From Niastella sp. (lineage in GTDB: Bacteria; Bacteroidota; Bacteroidia; Chitinophagales; Chitinophagaceae): a stretch of 64,000 nt of DNA. This document shows, one piece after another, positions 16,344 to 25,051 of this stretch (positions within the stretch are counted from its first letter, which is position 1; the number at the start of each line of letters is the position of its first letter). Made by a program: the position numbers and the translations under genes. A model generated the notes under the pieces. That model was not told where the DNA came from and ran no database searches. It saw only the letters and a list, made by a program, of their open reading frames with translations. The stretch spans positions 1 through 64,000 of the forward strand of contig JAGIBF010000029.1 in the NCBI GenBank assembly GCA_017744515.1, given 5' to 3'.

Positions 16344-16748
16344 TCAGACCTGCCTATTTTTAAACTTATTGCCTTTATAAGTGCTTGCTTTTAGATAATT
16401 AATGAAAGCTCCTGCTTTCTGACCTATTTCTTTGGCCTTGTGATACAATAAATCAAAATGTTCCTGATTAATATATTTTCTGTCCAAAGCCCGGTACAAC
16501 TGGGATTGAACCTCTCCGCAAGATCCTTTGGCGATAGATAGAAAGTTAATAAACTCATTTCTGCCGGCTCGTTCAAATCCCTCGGCAATATTATCCATTA
16601 TCGACCCGGCGGCCCCATTAAGTTGGTCTTTCAGTTTGTAATCTTTCAAAAATAGCTCCGAACCGTTATACAGTTTGAAAATTTCATTAGATAACTCACG
16701 GGCTAATTGCCAGACTTCCAGGTCTTCAAAACGAGTGATTGTGGGCAT
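16344..16748 (-). CDS. Four-helix bundle protein (23S rRNA intervening-sequence/S23 family)
   Basis: 134 aa. Signatures are FEDLEVWQLARELSNEIF (residues 6-23), KDQLNGAAGSIMDNIAEGFER (about 42-62) and the EFINFLSIAKGSCGEVQSQL helix. This matches the S23/IVP four-helix family, relatives of which include Avd of diversity-generating retroelements. Members occur inside 23S rRNA intervening sequences and, as here, as free-standing genes. No reverse transcriptase or rRNA is nearby. The gene sits alone between two inverted heptad arms, filling the gap between two otherwise adjacent minus-strand genes. Function unknown; nucleic-acid binding is inferred from the family. Confidence 0.85.
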   Translation of the reverse strand: MPTITRFEDLEVWQLARELSNEIFKLYNGSELFLKDYKLKDQLNGAAGSIMDNIAEGFERAGRNEFINFLSIAKGSCGEVQSQLYRALDRKYINQEHFDLLYHKAKEIGQKAGAFINYLKASTYKGNKFKNRQV

Positions 16749-16852
16749 TTCATTGGATTTTAAGTATGATTGCTACTACTCAGAAACCCATTAAAATTGA
16801 ACCTATGTATTGGATGTTAAGCTTAGTCAATCGGCAAAAGGCGCGGAGCAAC

Positions 16853-16880
16853 CCGAAACCTCAAACTCCAAACCCGAAAT
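16853..16880. repeat. Heptad-repeat right arm of element E4
   Basis: Four 7-bp units, CCGAAAC at 16853, CTCAAAC at 16860, TCCAAAC at 16867 and CCGAAAT at 16874, complementary in type to the arm at 16298. The last base falls in the stop codon of the SDR gene. Confidence 0.75.
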
Positions 16881-17686
16881 TACTTCACCAGTTCCCCGTT
16901 TTTAAAGAAAAACTTGTGTACCAGTTTATCTGTCCAGGCGGGGAAGAAGCGGTTCATGAATACGGTCCGCTTGCCTGTGAAGGTCAATACCAGCGTTCGT
17001 TTGCGCTGTTCGATGGCTTTCAGCACATGTTCTGCTACTTCTTCGGCTGTCATCATGGCGCTTTCATCCATGGGTGATTCGCCTTGTGGCTTGCCGTCTT
17101 TGTTGAGGGCGGCATTGCGGATATTGGAGGCGGTAAAGCCGGGACAAACCCACATGACATTCACGCCGGCGCTCAACATTTCTGTGCGCAGGGCTTCCAT
17201 CCAGCCCTGGAGGGCAAACTTGGATGCTGAATAGCCGCTGCGGCCGGGCAGACCCCTGTAGCCGGCAATGGAGGAAACGCCTACAATGGTTCCCTGGCGT
17301 TGTATGATGGAATCAAGTGCGTACTTGGTACAGTGTACGGCGCCGTAGAAGTTGATGTCCATGACCTTTTTGATCACTTCCACATCGGCATCGCGGAAAA
17401 GGGCCCGCATGCTGACGCCTGCGTTGTTGACGAGGATATCGATGCCCCCAAAGGTTTTGATGGTCGACTCTATAAACCGGCGGCAATCCTGTTCCTTGCT
17501 GAGGTCGCAGGTCATGGTATGTAGTTCTACATTGGTATGTTGCAGTTGCAGGGTATAGAGCTTGTCATAGTTCCGGGCGCAGGTAGCCACCCTGGCCCCT
17601 TCTGCGATAAATGCATTTACCAAAGCTTTGCCTATTCCTTCGGTTCCTCCTGTAACGACTACTACCTTATTTTTAAAAAACGACAT
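16880..17686 (-). CDS. SDR family NAD(P)-dependent oxidoreductase
   Basis: 268 aa classical short-chain dehydrogenase. Cofactor motif TGGTEGIG at residues 12-19; NNAG at 87-90; catalytic Ser in VSSIAG (138-139), Tyr152 and Lys156 in YSASK. The substrate is not evident; the sequence is of the general 3-oxoacyl or sphingoid-type reductase class. A hydrophobic C-terminal stretch rich in Phe (RFFPAWTDKLVHKFFF) may bind membranes. It is transcribed alone from the -7 element at 17705, and its stop codon overlaps the right arm of E4. Confidence 0.88.
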   Translation of the reverse strand: MSFFKNKVVVVTGGTEGIGKALVNAFIAEGARVATCARNYDKLYTLQLQHTNVELHTMTCDLSKEQDCRRFIESTIKTFGGIDILVNNAGVSMRALFRDADVEVIKKVMDINFYGAVHCTKYALDSIIQRQGTIVGVSSIAGYRGLPGRSGYSASKFALQGWMEALRTEMLSAGVNVMWVCPGFTASNIRNAALNKDGKPQGESPMDESAMMTAEEVAEHVLKAIEQRKRTLVLTFTGKRTVFMNRFFPAWTDKLVHKFFFKNGELVK

Positions 17687-17704
17687 ACCTGCTGTTTATA
17701 ATTG

Positions 17705-17712
17705 CAAAAATA
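17705..17712 (-). promoter_or_regulatory. -7 promoter element of the SDR gene (TATTTTTG)
   Basis: Exact TAnnTTTG on the minus strand, 18 nt before the start codon at 17686. No good -33 box is visible. Confidence 0.6.
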
Positions 17713-17791
17713 ATAAATGGGTAACGGATTTCGGTTAAGGCATAAAAATAAAAACCGGCAATCAATATCAAAGAACGGGCCTGAAATGTAA

Positions 17792-17816
17792 AAGCCGGAC
17801 CTCGTGGGTCCGGCTT
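17792..17816 (-). terminator. Rho-independent terminator of the ELWxxDGT gene
   Basis: A 10-bp perfect stem (AAGCCGGACC with GGTCCGGCTT) with a 5-nt loop, followed on the minus strand by a T-rich tail, 30 bp past the stop codon at 17846. Confidence 0.85.
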
Positions 17817-17845
17817 CATGTGTATATTCGCAGACGGCTGAAGGA

Positions 17846-20800
17846 TTATCTGATAAACCTGATCTGTTGGCGCAAAGTTATTCCCTCTATCCGGAAGTAG
17901 TATATGCCCGAAGGCCACGTCTGTGCGTCTGTAACGATGGCTGCACCACCAGCTGGTATTTGTTGTGTTTCTTGGCGCATGATGCGGCCAGTGTTATCTA
18001 CGATCTTCCAGCTCACTTTTTCCGGTTTGTTTAAACTAACCAATATGTTTACCTGCCGTTGAACCGGATTCGGATATAATAGGACGGCCCCGTTGCTTTC
18101 TATGGGAATAGCGATAATTTTCGAAAGGGTTGTTCTTCCGTCTGTATCCTGCTGTTTGAGGCGATAGTATATTATAGATGCGCCAAGTTTGGCAATGTTG
18201 GGATCTGTAAAGCGGTATTGATGGTCACCAGGTGCATTAGCAGCGGGAATGACGCCTGCAGTGACGTAACTGCGTCCATCTGCGCTTCTTTCGATCGTAA
18301 ATGTTTTCGTGTTTATTTCGCCGGACGTTTTCCAATTCAGTACTGCGTCATCCAGGTAACGGCGTCCATTGAATTCAAGCAGTGTAAGCGGCAGGGCGGA
18401 TGCTGCGTTGGCAACCCACAGCTCATAGCCATGTGTAATATCTGTAGCCATCATAAAGACCTTATTGCCGATTTGCTTAAATAACGTGGCTCCACTGCCT
18501 CCATTAACGGCAATATCCTGAATCATTACGGTTCCTGCAGCTGTGCCATCGCTACGCCATGCTTCTTCTCCATAGACGCCCTCATTCGCCTGAAATACTA
18601 TCTGGTTGTCGATCACTCCCATATCCATGTCTGTTACTCCACTGGCCACTCCTGGCATGATATCTTTCACTATTTCAGTACCGGCCTGGGTGCCATCTGT
18701 TTTCCACAACTCGAGACCTGTGGTGGCAGTCCGGGCTATAAAGTAAAGTGTGTTGCCTGCTACTTTTAACCGGCTTACATCGGAACCAGTTCCACCGGGA
18801 TTTATATCTTTTACCTGGTAAGTACCGGTTTCCGTACCATCAGATCTCCATAATTCAGCTCCATACGAGGTTCCGGTAGCGTTGAAGTATAATATGCCAT
18901 TGAAACCGGTCAGTGATGCCGGATTGCCGGCCAATCCTCCAGGCATGATATCTTTTACCATCACGGTACCGGCATCTGTTCCATCCGTTTTCCACAACTC
19001 CTGTCCTGCTGCATCTGTAGCGGCAGAGAAATATAAGGTATTGTTTACTACGGTAAGGCCCGAAATGTTAGAGCTGGATACTCCCGGATTAATGTCTTTA
19101 ACCATGACTGTACCTGCATCGGTGCCATCGCTTTTCCAGAGTTCCGCTCCATTTGCGTTTGTGATGGCAGTGAAATATAATGTTCCATTCATTTCTATGA
19201 AATTGGCGGGCGTGCTGTTTCCTGTGCCTGCAATAATATCCTTAACCAGGACAGTGCCGGCTTCGGTGCCATCTGTTTTCCACAATTCAAAGCCATAGGC
19301 GTTTACCTCGGCTGAAAAGTATAAGGTATTGCCTACCGGGAGCATTTCGATAAATGTTGTGTGTCCGTTCAGCGTCAGGTCTTTTACCAACGTAGTGCCT
19401 GCGCTTGTGCCATCCGTTCTCCAAAGTTCCACTCCATTTACGCCATCATCGGTCGCGAAATATACAAATCCGTTCATGGCCCTGAGTAAATCCGGTGCCG
19501 ACGAAGCTGGTCCTGTCACCAGTTCTTTTACTATCGCAGTGCCTGTTTCTGTGCCATCGCTTTTCCATAATTCTTTGCCGTTATTGGCATTGTAAGCGGT
19601 GAAAAACAGCCATCCGTTCAATTCGGTCATTTCTTCCGGTGAGCTTCCATATCCATTGCTACGAATATCTTTTACGAGCACTGTTCCCGCGGCAGTGCCG
19701 TCGCTCTTCCATACTTCGAATCCGGTGGCAGGTGTTGTGGCGGCAAACCAAAGGGTGCCATTGCTGTTGTATAGCTGGTTGGGATTGCTGTTGCCGGTTG
19801 CACTGATATCTTTCAGCATGATGGTGCCTGCATCTGTTCCGTTGGACTGCCATAGCTCCACTCCATTGGTTCCATTGTTGGCACTGAAGTACAATAGTCC
19901 ATTCATTACCGTAAAGTTATTTCCATTGCTGTTGGCTGTTCCAGGATTGATGTCTTTGACCTGCATGGTGCCGGCCGAAGTGCCATCGGATCTCCACAGT
20001 TCTGTGCCGGATGTTGCTGTCCGGGCCATACAATAAAGTATGCCGTTAACCTGGGTGAGGTTGGTTGGGCTACTGGCTGTGGTTCCTGCATATATGTCTT
20101 TTACCAACACTGTTCCCGCTGTTGTGCCATCCGTCTTCCAAAGCTCATAATCTGTGGCATCGTTGTAGGGGGCAGAGAAATAGAGTGAGCCGGCTATGTA
20201 AGTAAATCCTGTAATGGATCCCCAGGAGGCGCCTGGCACAAATTCTTTTACCATTACTGTTCCGGCTGCCGTACCATTACTTTTCCACAGTTCATAGCCA
20301 TTGGCGGCTGTGGCAGCAGTAAAGTAAAGGGTACCATTTGCATTGTAAAACTCCTTGGGTAAGCTTCCGGTTGTTCCTGCGTATATGTCTTTTACCAGTA
20401 CTGTTCCGGCTGTAGTGCCATCGCTTTTCCATAATTCAACACCATAATTCTCGTTGCTGGCTGCGAGGTATAATGTTCCATCTATGTTGATCATGCTGCT
20501 AATGTCGCCTCCTGTTCCGGTATGTATGTCTTTGACCAGTACTGTTCCGGCTTCGGTGCCGTCGGTCTTCCACAATTCGGTTCCATTCACCGGATCCAGT
20601 GCTACAAAATACAGGTCGTCATTCATCACTGTGAGCAGAGAAGGCGTGGCTGAAGCAATACCGGGGTTGATGTCTTTTATAAGGGTTGTTCCTGTCGCTG
20701 TACCATCTGTTTTCCACAATTCGATTCCGTAGAATGGGTGGGTTGCAGTGAAGTAAAGTACGCTTCCTGCTACGGTTAATTTGTCGGGAAAGCCGGAGCC

Positions 20801-21052
20801 GGCGCCTGCATAGATATCTTTTACTATTACTGTTCCTGCTCCGGAACCGTCGGTCTTCCACAATTCATCACCGGCCACCCCATTTGCCCGGAAATAGGTA
20901 GCGCTGTTAAAGTTGATAAACGATCCGGGCAGGCTGTGGGCATTGGTTTGCTGTCCGGGATAAATGTCTTTTAGCAGGCTGAATGACTGACTGTGGGTGA
21001 TGGTTGTAATGAATAAACAGCTTACAAGCGTAACCAGGTAAAGTTTTCGCAT
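17846..21052 (-). CDS. Large ELWxxDGT-repeat surface protein with type IX secretion sorting domain
   Basis: 1,068 aa. After a signal peptide (residues 1-20) there are 17 clear copies plus one degenerate copy of a roughly 48-residue unit with core ELWKxDGTxAGTxxVKDIxPG, which should fold as stacked beta sheets or propellers. A linker domain (about 890-980, TFTIERSADGRSY) resembles the Ig-like modules common next to secretion tails. The end (LYPNPVQRQVNIL through IYYFRIEG) is a T9SS type A sorting domain, so the protein is exported across the outer membrane and probably attached to the cell surface. It lies 86 bp downstream of the histidine kinase/response regulator pair. Substrate or adhesion target is unknown. 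Confidence 0.9.
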   Translation of the reverse strand: MRKLYLVTLVSCLFITTITHSQSFSLLKDIYPGQQTNAHSLPGSFINFNSATYFRANGVAGDELWKTDGSGAGTVIVKDIYAGAGSGFPDKLTVAGSVLYFTATHPFYGIELWKTDGTATGTTLIKDINPGIASATPSLLTVMNDDLYFVALDPVNGTELWKTDGTEAGTVLVKDIHTGTGGDISSMINIDGTLYLAASNENYGVELWKSDGTTAGTVLVKDIYAGTTGSLPKEFYNANGTLYFTAATAANGYELWKSNGTAAGTVMVKEFVPGASWGSITGFTYIAGSLYFSAPYNDATDYELWKTDGTTAGTVLVKDIYAGTTASSPTNLTQVNGILYCMARTATSGTELWRSDGTSAGTMQVKDINPGTANSNGNNFTVMNGLLYFSANNGTNGVELWQSNGTDAGTIMLKDISATGNSNPNQLYNSNGTLWFAATTPATGFEVWKSDGTAAGTVLVKDIRSNGYGSSPEEMTELNGWLFFTAYNANNGKELWKSDGTETGTAIVKELVTGPASSAPDLLRAMNGFVYFATDDGVNGVELWRTDGTSAGTTLVKDLTLNGHTTFIEMLPVGNTLYFSAEVNAYGFELWKTDGTEAGTVLVKDIIAGTGNSTPANFIEMNGTLYFTAITNANGAELWKSDGTDAGTVMVKDINPGVSSSNISGLTVVNNTLYFSAATDAAGQELWKTDGTDAGTVMVKDIMPGGLAGNPASLTGFNGILYFNATGTSYGAELWRSDGTETGTYQVKDINPGGTGSDVSRLKVAGNTLYFIARTATTGLELWKTDGTQAGTEIVKDIMPGVASGVTDMDMGVIDNQIVFQANEGVYGEEAWRSDGTAAGTVMIQDIAVNGGSGATLFKQIGNKVFMMATDITHGYELWVANAASALPLTLLEFNGRRYLDDAVLNWKTSGEINTKTFTIERSADGRSYVTAGVIPAANAPGDHQYRFTDPNIAKLGASIIYYRLKQQDTDGRTTLSKIIAIPIESNGAVLLYPNPVQRQVNILVSLNKPEKVSWKIVDNTGRIMRQETQQIPAGGAAIVTDAQTWPSGIYYFRIEGITLRQQIRFIR

Positions 21053-21113
21053 AAATGTTCAGAAGTAGAGGTATATATTAGGCTGTAAAATATTATTATA
21101 TAAACCTCTGTAC

Positions 21114-21131
21114 AATACTCCCAAAGGGGTA
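21114..21131 (-). promoter_or_regulatory. 18-bp motif upstream of the ELWxxDGT gene
   Basis: Minus-strand TACCCCTTTGGGAGTATT ends about 60 bp before the start at 21052. It matches the plus-strand 18-mer at 54116-54133 at 15 of 18 positions. A regulator site is possible; the adjacent LuxR-type regulator is the natural candidate. This is inference from two copies only. Confidence 0.4.
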
Positions 21132-21138
21132 CAAACTA

Positions 21139-21741
21139 CTATGATGAGCCTGCATTCAGCAGGTAGATAAGCTGCGGAAAGTTGTTGATGTTATTTTTGT
21201 TCAGCATCCTGCGACGATGTGTTTTTACAGTTTCTATACTGATAGAAAGATTGCGGGCGATCTGCTTGGATGATAATCCCTGTGCTATCAGGAGGGCAAT
21301 CTCTCTTTCGCGATCGGTAAGCTGCAAGGTTTGTTGCTCCGAAGCTGTTTGCCGGGCCTGAAATATCTTATGGAACGCCATTTGTATCGCTACCAGCAGT
21401 TGGGTATCTGTGTATGGTTTTACGACATACATGACGGGTTCTGTATGGAAGGCTGCCTGCAAGGTTTTCGTATCAGCGTAGGCTGTCAGAAAAACTACTT
21501 CGCACTGGTACAATTCTTTCAACTGGCGGGCAAGGTCTATTCCATTGACAGCTCCGTTGATATTGATATCGCAGATCGCTACTGCTGGCGCTGCATCGCT
21601 TGTACTGCTGATGCGCAGGGCCGTGGCTGCATCTTTTGCCACACCGCTCACTTCGTACTCTTCTTCTTCCAGCAACTCCGAGATGCTGACAGCTGTTACC
21701 AGCTCATCTTCTACAATCAGTATCTTGTTACGCTCTTTCAT
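21139..21741 (-). CDS. LuxR/NarL-family response regulator
   Basis: 200 aa. Receiver domain (1-125): acidic pair E11-D12, phospho-acceptor D58 in CDINING, and a conserved Lys in the MYVVKPY segment. C-terminal LuxR helix-turn-helix (about 140-195): LTDREREIALLIAQGLSSKQIARNLSISIETVKTHRRRM. It is encoded 12 bp after the sensor kinase and is its obvious partner. As it has a DNA-binding output, the pair should control transcription, possibly of the repeat protein immediately downstream. Confidence 0.92.
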   Translation of the reverse strand: MKERNKILIVEDELVTAVSISELLEEEEYEVSGVAKDAATALRISSTSDAAPAVAICDININGAVNGIDLARQLKELYQCEVVFLTAYADTKTLQAAFHTEPVMYVVKPYTDTQLLVAIQMAFHKIFQARQTASEQQTLQLTDREREIALLIAQGLSSKQIARNLSISIETVKTHRRRMLNKNNINNFPQLIYLLNAGSS

Positions 21742-21753
21742 TCGGGTAGTTTG

Positions 21754-23898
21754 TTATGCTCTTATCAGTATGGTGTAGGATGTGCCTGCACTTTGATCTA
21801 CGCTCAATTCTCCATTGACCTGCGCCACGAGTGTGTGTACGAGTTTCATGCCAAAGGAAGTTGATGTGGCGGGCGCTTGCAGGGAGGTGTTGGATTGCCC
21901 GTTATCTGCCACACGCAATTCGAGTGTTTCCTTTTTTTGTTCGAGTGTAACGGCAACTTCCGGCTTCAAAACATCTCTGAAAGCATGTTTGAATGAATTG
22001 GTAACAAGTTCGTTGACAATAAGACCAATGGGAACGGCGAGGTCGATCGGCATGTTTTGGTCTGTCAGCCGGACTTTCGTCGATACGTGGCGGGTATCGT
22101 ACCCAAAACTGTTGGCGAGTGATTGGGAGAGGTGTTGGAGATAATCTGTAATATCTACTGTTGCGAGTTCGTTATCCATGTACAGGCGCTGGTGTATCAT
22201 CGACATGGCGTGTATGCGGTTACGGCTTTCTTCCATTGCTTCTTTGGCTGCGCCTTCTTCGAGGCGGTTGCTTTGGAGAGACAGGAGTCCGGATACCACC
22301 TGCAGGTTATTCTTTACACGGTGGTGCAGTTCGCGCACGAGGGTTTCAATCCGGGTGTTCTTTTCTGCGAGCAGTGCTGCCGTCTTTTTCTTTTGCCGGT
22401 AGCTTCGGATATACATGACCAATACAGTGGCCAGCAACAGGATGCCAGCTATCAACAACCATATTTTTTTATTACTGGCTGCCAATTGCAATGTTTGTAT
22501 TTCTTTTTCTTTTTTCTGCAGTGTCAGCGCTGTCTCTCTTTTCTCTATTTCATAATCGGCGCTGGCTTTGGCCATGTTGAGTATTTCGCTTTCCTGCAGT
22601 AGCGTGTCTTTCCTGCTGGCGTAATTGCTCTGGTACTTGTAGGCTTCTTCAAAATCTCCGGTGGCTTTGTAGTGCTCGCTCAGGCGTTTGTATATACCAG
22701 TTTCCAGACTGCTGTTATTGCCTTTCACGAGTTGAAGGGATTGCAACAGGTAGTCTTCCGCTTCTTTATACCGTTGTAGTTTAGTAAGTGCCGCGCCTAT
22801 ATTGTTCATCGTCGACGCCACTTCATATTTTGCGTTGCTTTTCCTGCGAATGGTCAACGCCTGCTGCAGGTATTCAAGTCCTTCGGTATACCGTTCCTGA
22901 TCGATATAAAAGTTGCCGAGGTTATTGTAGGCAAGTGCCAATCCCGGTTGCTCGTTGGTATTACTGAATTGCCCGATGGACTTTTTGAAATAGAATTCCG
23001 CAGAATCGATCTGCTTCGTCTGAGCGAAGCTATTGCCAAGGTTATTGTAAGCATTGGCCAGGGATGACTGGTTTTGGGAAGCAGGGTAGAGGCTCAGTGC
23101 TTTTTGCTGGTAGCTTATTGCTTTTTCGAACTGGGCTGTGGCAAAGTATACATTGGCCAGGTTGTTAAAGGATTGCATAAGCCCGCGTTCGTCATGGAGT
23201 TTTTCTTTTATTCGAATGCTTTCGAGGTGCAGCTGTATGGCTTCATCGTAGCGGGCTGATTCATTGAGTGAATTGGCTTTGTTCATGTACAAGATGGCCT
23301 GGAGTGGTTCCATTTTGTATCTGACAGCGATGGCAATGCCTTCGTCATAATGTTGCAAGGAGGTCTTAAAATCTCCCAGCCGACGATTGATCACACCCAG
23401 TCTGCTGTAGACATCGCCCGTTTCTCTTTCCATGCCAGCCTCGCGGAGTATCTGCAGGCTTTGGGTGAGCAGGGTGCGTGCTTTTTCCAGTTCACCAAGC
23501 GACTGATAATTTCGCCCCATATTACTGCAGGCGAGGGCTATCCCCTGTTTGTAGGCGACTTTTTGAGCAAGGTCCAGGGCTATGGAATCGAAGCTGAGTG
23601 CTGCCTGGTATTTACTCTGGAAGCTGTATAAGCCGGACAGCCGGAGGTAGGCGTCGACCTGTCCTTTTTCTTCGCCTGTTTGCTGGTAAATGGCAAGTGC
23701 CTGTTGGGCATCGCCTACTGCCTGGGGCGTTGTCCATGCAGGGGGGGCTATTCTGCTTCGCTGGAGTAGCAGTTGGGCTTTCTCTTTATTACTGGTGGAA
23801 TTGTCTATAAGCCGGGTGAGGCTGTCTACCCTCGATGATTGGGTAAAAGCGATCTGTGCGGCCATCAAAAGGCTCAGGGTACAAAGCAGTCGGTTCAT
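21754..23898 (-). CDS. TPR-containing sensor histidine kinase (HisKA_2 type)
   Basis: 714 aa from the ATG at 23898 (MNRLLCTLSLLMAAQIAFTQ), which gives a signal peptide; an in-frame ATG at 23997 adds a non-conserved extension. Periplasmic part (about 40-400): at least six tetratricopeptide repeats, visible as AYNNLGN and AxxYxxGL-type units. A coiled coil, then one transmembrane helix (IWLLIAGILLLATVLVMYI), then a HisKA_2 dimerisation domain with ELHHRVKNN, phospho-His near residue 522. The HATPase domain has an N box (NELVTNSFKHAF) and a DNGQ box. HisKA_2 kinases with outside TPRs are typical of Bacteroidota; the ligand is unknown. Confidence 0.92.
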   Translation of the reverse strand: MNRLLCTLSLLMAAQIAFTQSSRVDSLTRLIDNSTSNKEKAQLLLQRSRIAPPAWTTPQAVGDAQQALAIYQQTGEEKGQVDAYLRLSGLYSFQSKYQAALSFDSIALDLAQKVAYKQGIALACSNMGRNYQSLGELEKARTLLTQSLQILREAGMERETGDVYSRLGVINRRLGDFKTSLQHYDEGIAIAVRYKMEPLQAILYMNKANSLNESARYDEAIQLHLESIRIKEKLHDERGLMQSFNNLANVYFATAQFEKAISYQQKALSLYPASQNQSSLANAYNNLGNSFAQTKQIDSAEFYFKKSIGQFSNTNEQPGLALAYNNLGNFYIDQERYTEGLEYLQQALTIRRKSNAKYEVASTMNNIGAALTKLQRYKEAEDYLLQSLQLVKGNNSSLETGIYKRLSEHYKATGDFEEAYKYQSNYASRKDTLLQESEILNMAKASADYEIEKRETALTLQKKEKEIQTLQLAASNKKIWLLIAGILLLATVLVMYIRSYRQKKKTAALLAEKNTRIETLVRELHHRVKNNLQVVSGLLSLQSNRLEEGAAKEAMEESRNRIHAMSMIHQRLYMDNELATVDITDYLQHLSQSLANSFGYDTRHVSTKVRLTDQNMPIDLAVPIGLIVNELVTNSFKHAFRDVLKPEVAVTLEQKKETLELRVADNGQSNTSLQAPATSTSFGMKLVHTLVAQVNGELSVDQSAGTSYTILIRA

Positions 23899-24317
23899 TT
23901 CTAACTCGTTGGGTTCGGGGAGAGGGAAGATATGACAAAAATCAATTAAGGGATCATTAAATTGGAGGCATGCGAAAAAATGAAGCTGAGTCTTCAAGTA
24001 CTTAGCTCATCACCGGAGCTCGTATGCCTTTGCAACAGCTTCTCTATGAATGATCTACGGGGTATGGTCGCTATAAGGTCGCTATAACGTCGCTGAAAGG
24101 CCGCTATAACGCCGCTGAAACGTCGTTGTAAGGTCGCTGAAACGTCACTGGAAGATCGCGGTAAGGACGTTGAAAATCAGGGAAAAACGCTGCATTAGGC
24201 TCTTGATGACAGGCAGAAAAAAGGTAATATATCACCGCAACCGGGTGATTTGAAGGATTATACGTATATTTAATTTGATAAACCATTTATCTTATTAAAT
24301 TACAAAATCCGTATTGT
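23899..24317. other. Intergenic region with an 11-bp tandem array
   Basis: 419 bp between divergent genes. It holds the 11-bp array at 24066-24175 and a small hairpin ATCACC/GGTGAT at about 24234-24250. A candidate promoter for the plus-strand gene consists of TTTG at 24249-24252, a 17-bp spacer, and TTAATTTG at 24270-24277. No gene was seen. Confidence 0.6.
24066..24175. repeat. 11-bp tandem repeat array, ten units
   Basis: Ten consecutive 11-bp units begin at 24066 and every 11 bp after. The first two are identical (GGTCGCTATAA); later ones vary around SGTCGCTGAAA, and the last three are more degraded. There is no spacer, so it is not CRISPR. Eleven is not a multiple of three, so coding is unlikely. 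The 11-bp period is close to one helical turn. Confidence 0.85.
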
Positions 24318-25037
24318 ATGGCAAAACTAAAACCGTCCCTTTTAAAATTTAAGGGAACCCTGATCGGTATCACGATCGTTGACAGTCTCACTTATGGTAC
24401 TCATCCCCGTGCAGCCCGCGGTACTTACACGCCCATCTCTATCAATGATGAACTGGTTGCCAGTGGTGAACGTCTTAAAGCCTGTAACAAGCCGGCCAAG
24501 CTGATCTTCGACGCCATTCGCGACGAGCACAAGGATGCGTGGTTGTGGCCCGACCTGCTGAGCGTGTTCCGGAAGCAGTTGAAAGAGGATGGCGCTTTCA
24601 ACTTCAGAGATCTGCTCAAGCATGAATGCCACCGCACGCATAAGCTGGACAAATTGTTGCACAGGCAGTTTACTGTCGACACCCTGGCCCACGACAACAC
24701 GCTTGATGTGACCATCAACCTGCTTCAGCATCCCAAATGGGATAAGAAGCTTTACCTGAAGGGTTACCAGCTAAGTGTGACAGCGGTGTACCCCGATCTT
24801 GCACAGGATATTTCTTCAAAAGCTGTGGCTCATACGCCGATCATTCTTTTCACAGACAAACTGGAGCCTTTTCATTTTGAACTTCCCATGCCTGCGCCTG
24901 ATGTGCCGTGGATACTGTTTATGCGGGTAACGGCCAGTAGTGACCGGAAAGTTTATGACTTTCCTCAGCACAAGGGCATGGCCGTCGTGAAGGTAAGTGA
25001 AGGATCTGCTCCTGCAACAAAGGAAGAGGTTGCTTAG
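24318..25037 (+). CDS. Conserved hypothetical protein
   Basis: 239 aa, no signal peptide, no membrane segment, mixed alpha/beta character. It starts MAKLKPSLLKFKGTLIGITI. A central segment LKHECHRTHKLDKLLHRQF (about 97-117) is Cys/His-rich, and the C-terminal half is strand-rich (LYLKGYQLSVTAVYPDL, then ILFTDKLEPFHFELP). I recognise no family. It is preceded by a candidate -7 element TTAATTTG at 24270 and followed by a double hairpin that probably terminates it. The 110-bp 11-mer array lies upstream. Confidence 0.65.
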   Translation: MAKLKPSLLKFKGTLIGITIVDSLTYGTHPRAARGTYTPISINDELVASGERLKACNKPAKLIFDAIRDEHKDAWLWPDLLSVFRKQLKEDGAFNFRDLLKHECHRTHKLDKLLHRQFTVDTLAHDNTLDVTINLLQHPKWDKKLYLKGYQLSVTAVYPDLAQDISSKAVAHTPIILFTDKLEPFHFELPMPAPDVPWILFMRVTASSDRKVYDFPQHKGMAVVKVSEGSAPATKEEVA

Positions 25038-25051
25038 GTTTCTTTATCAAT

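Noticed and set aside
16344..16748. Diversity-generating retroelement accessory protein (Avd)
   Set aside because: No reverse transcriptase, template repeat or variable repeat is visible nearby; the protein fits the general four-helix family.
18882..20036. Plus-strand ORFs with repeating proline/serine-rich peptides
   Set aside because: They are antisense readings of the periodic ELWxxDGT repeats; the minus-strand gene explains the period of about 144 bp.
24066..24175. CRISPR array
   Set aside because: The 11-bp units are adjacent with no spacers and no cas genes are present.
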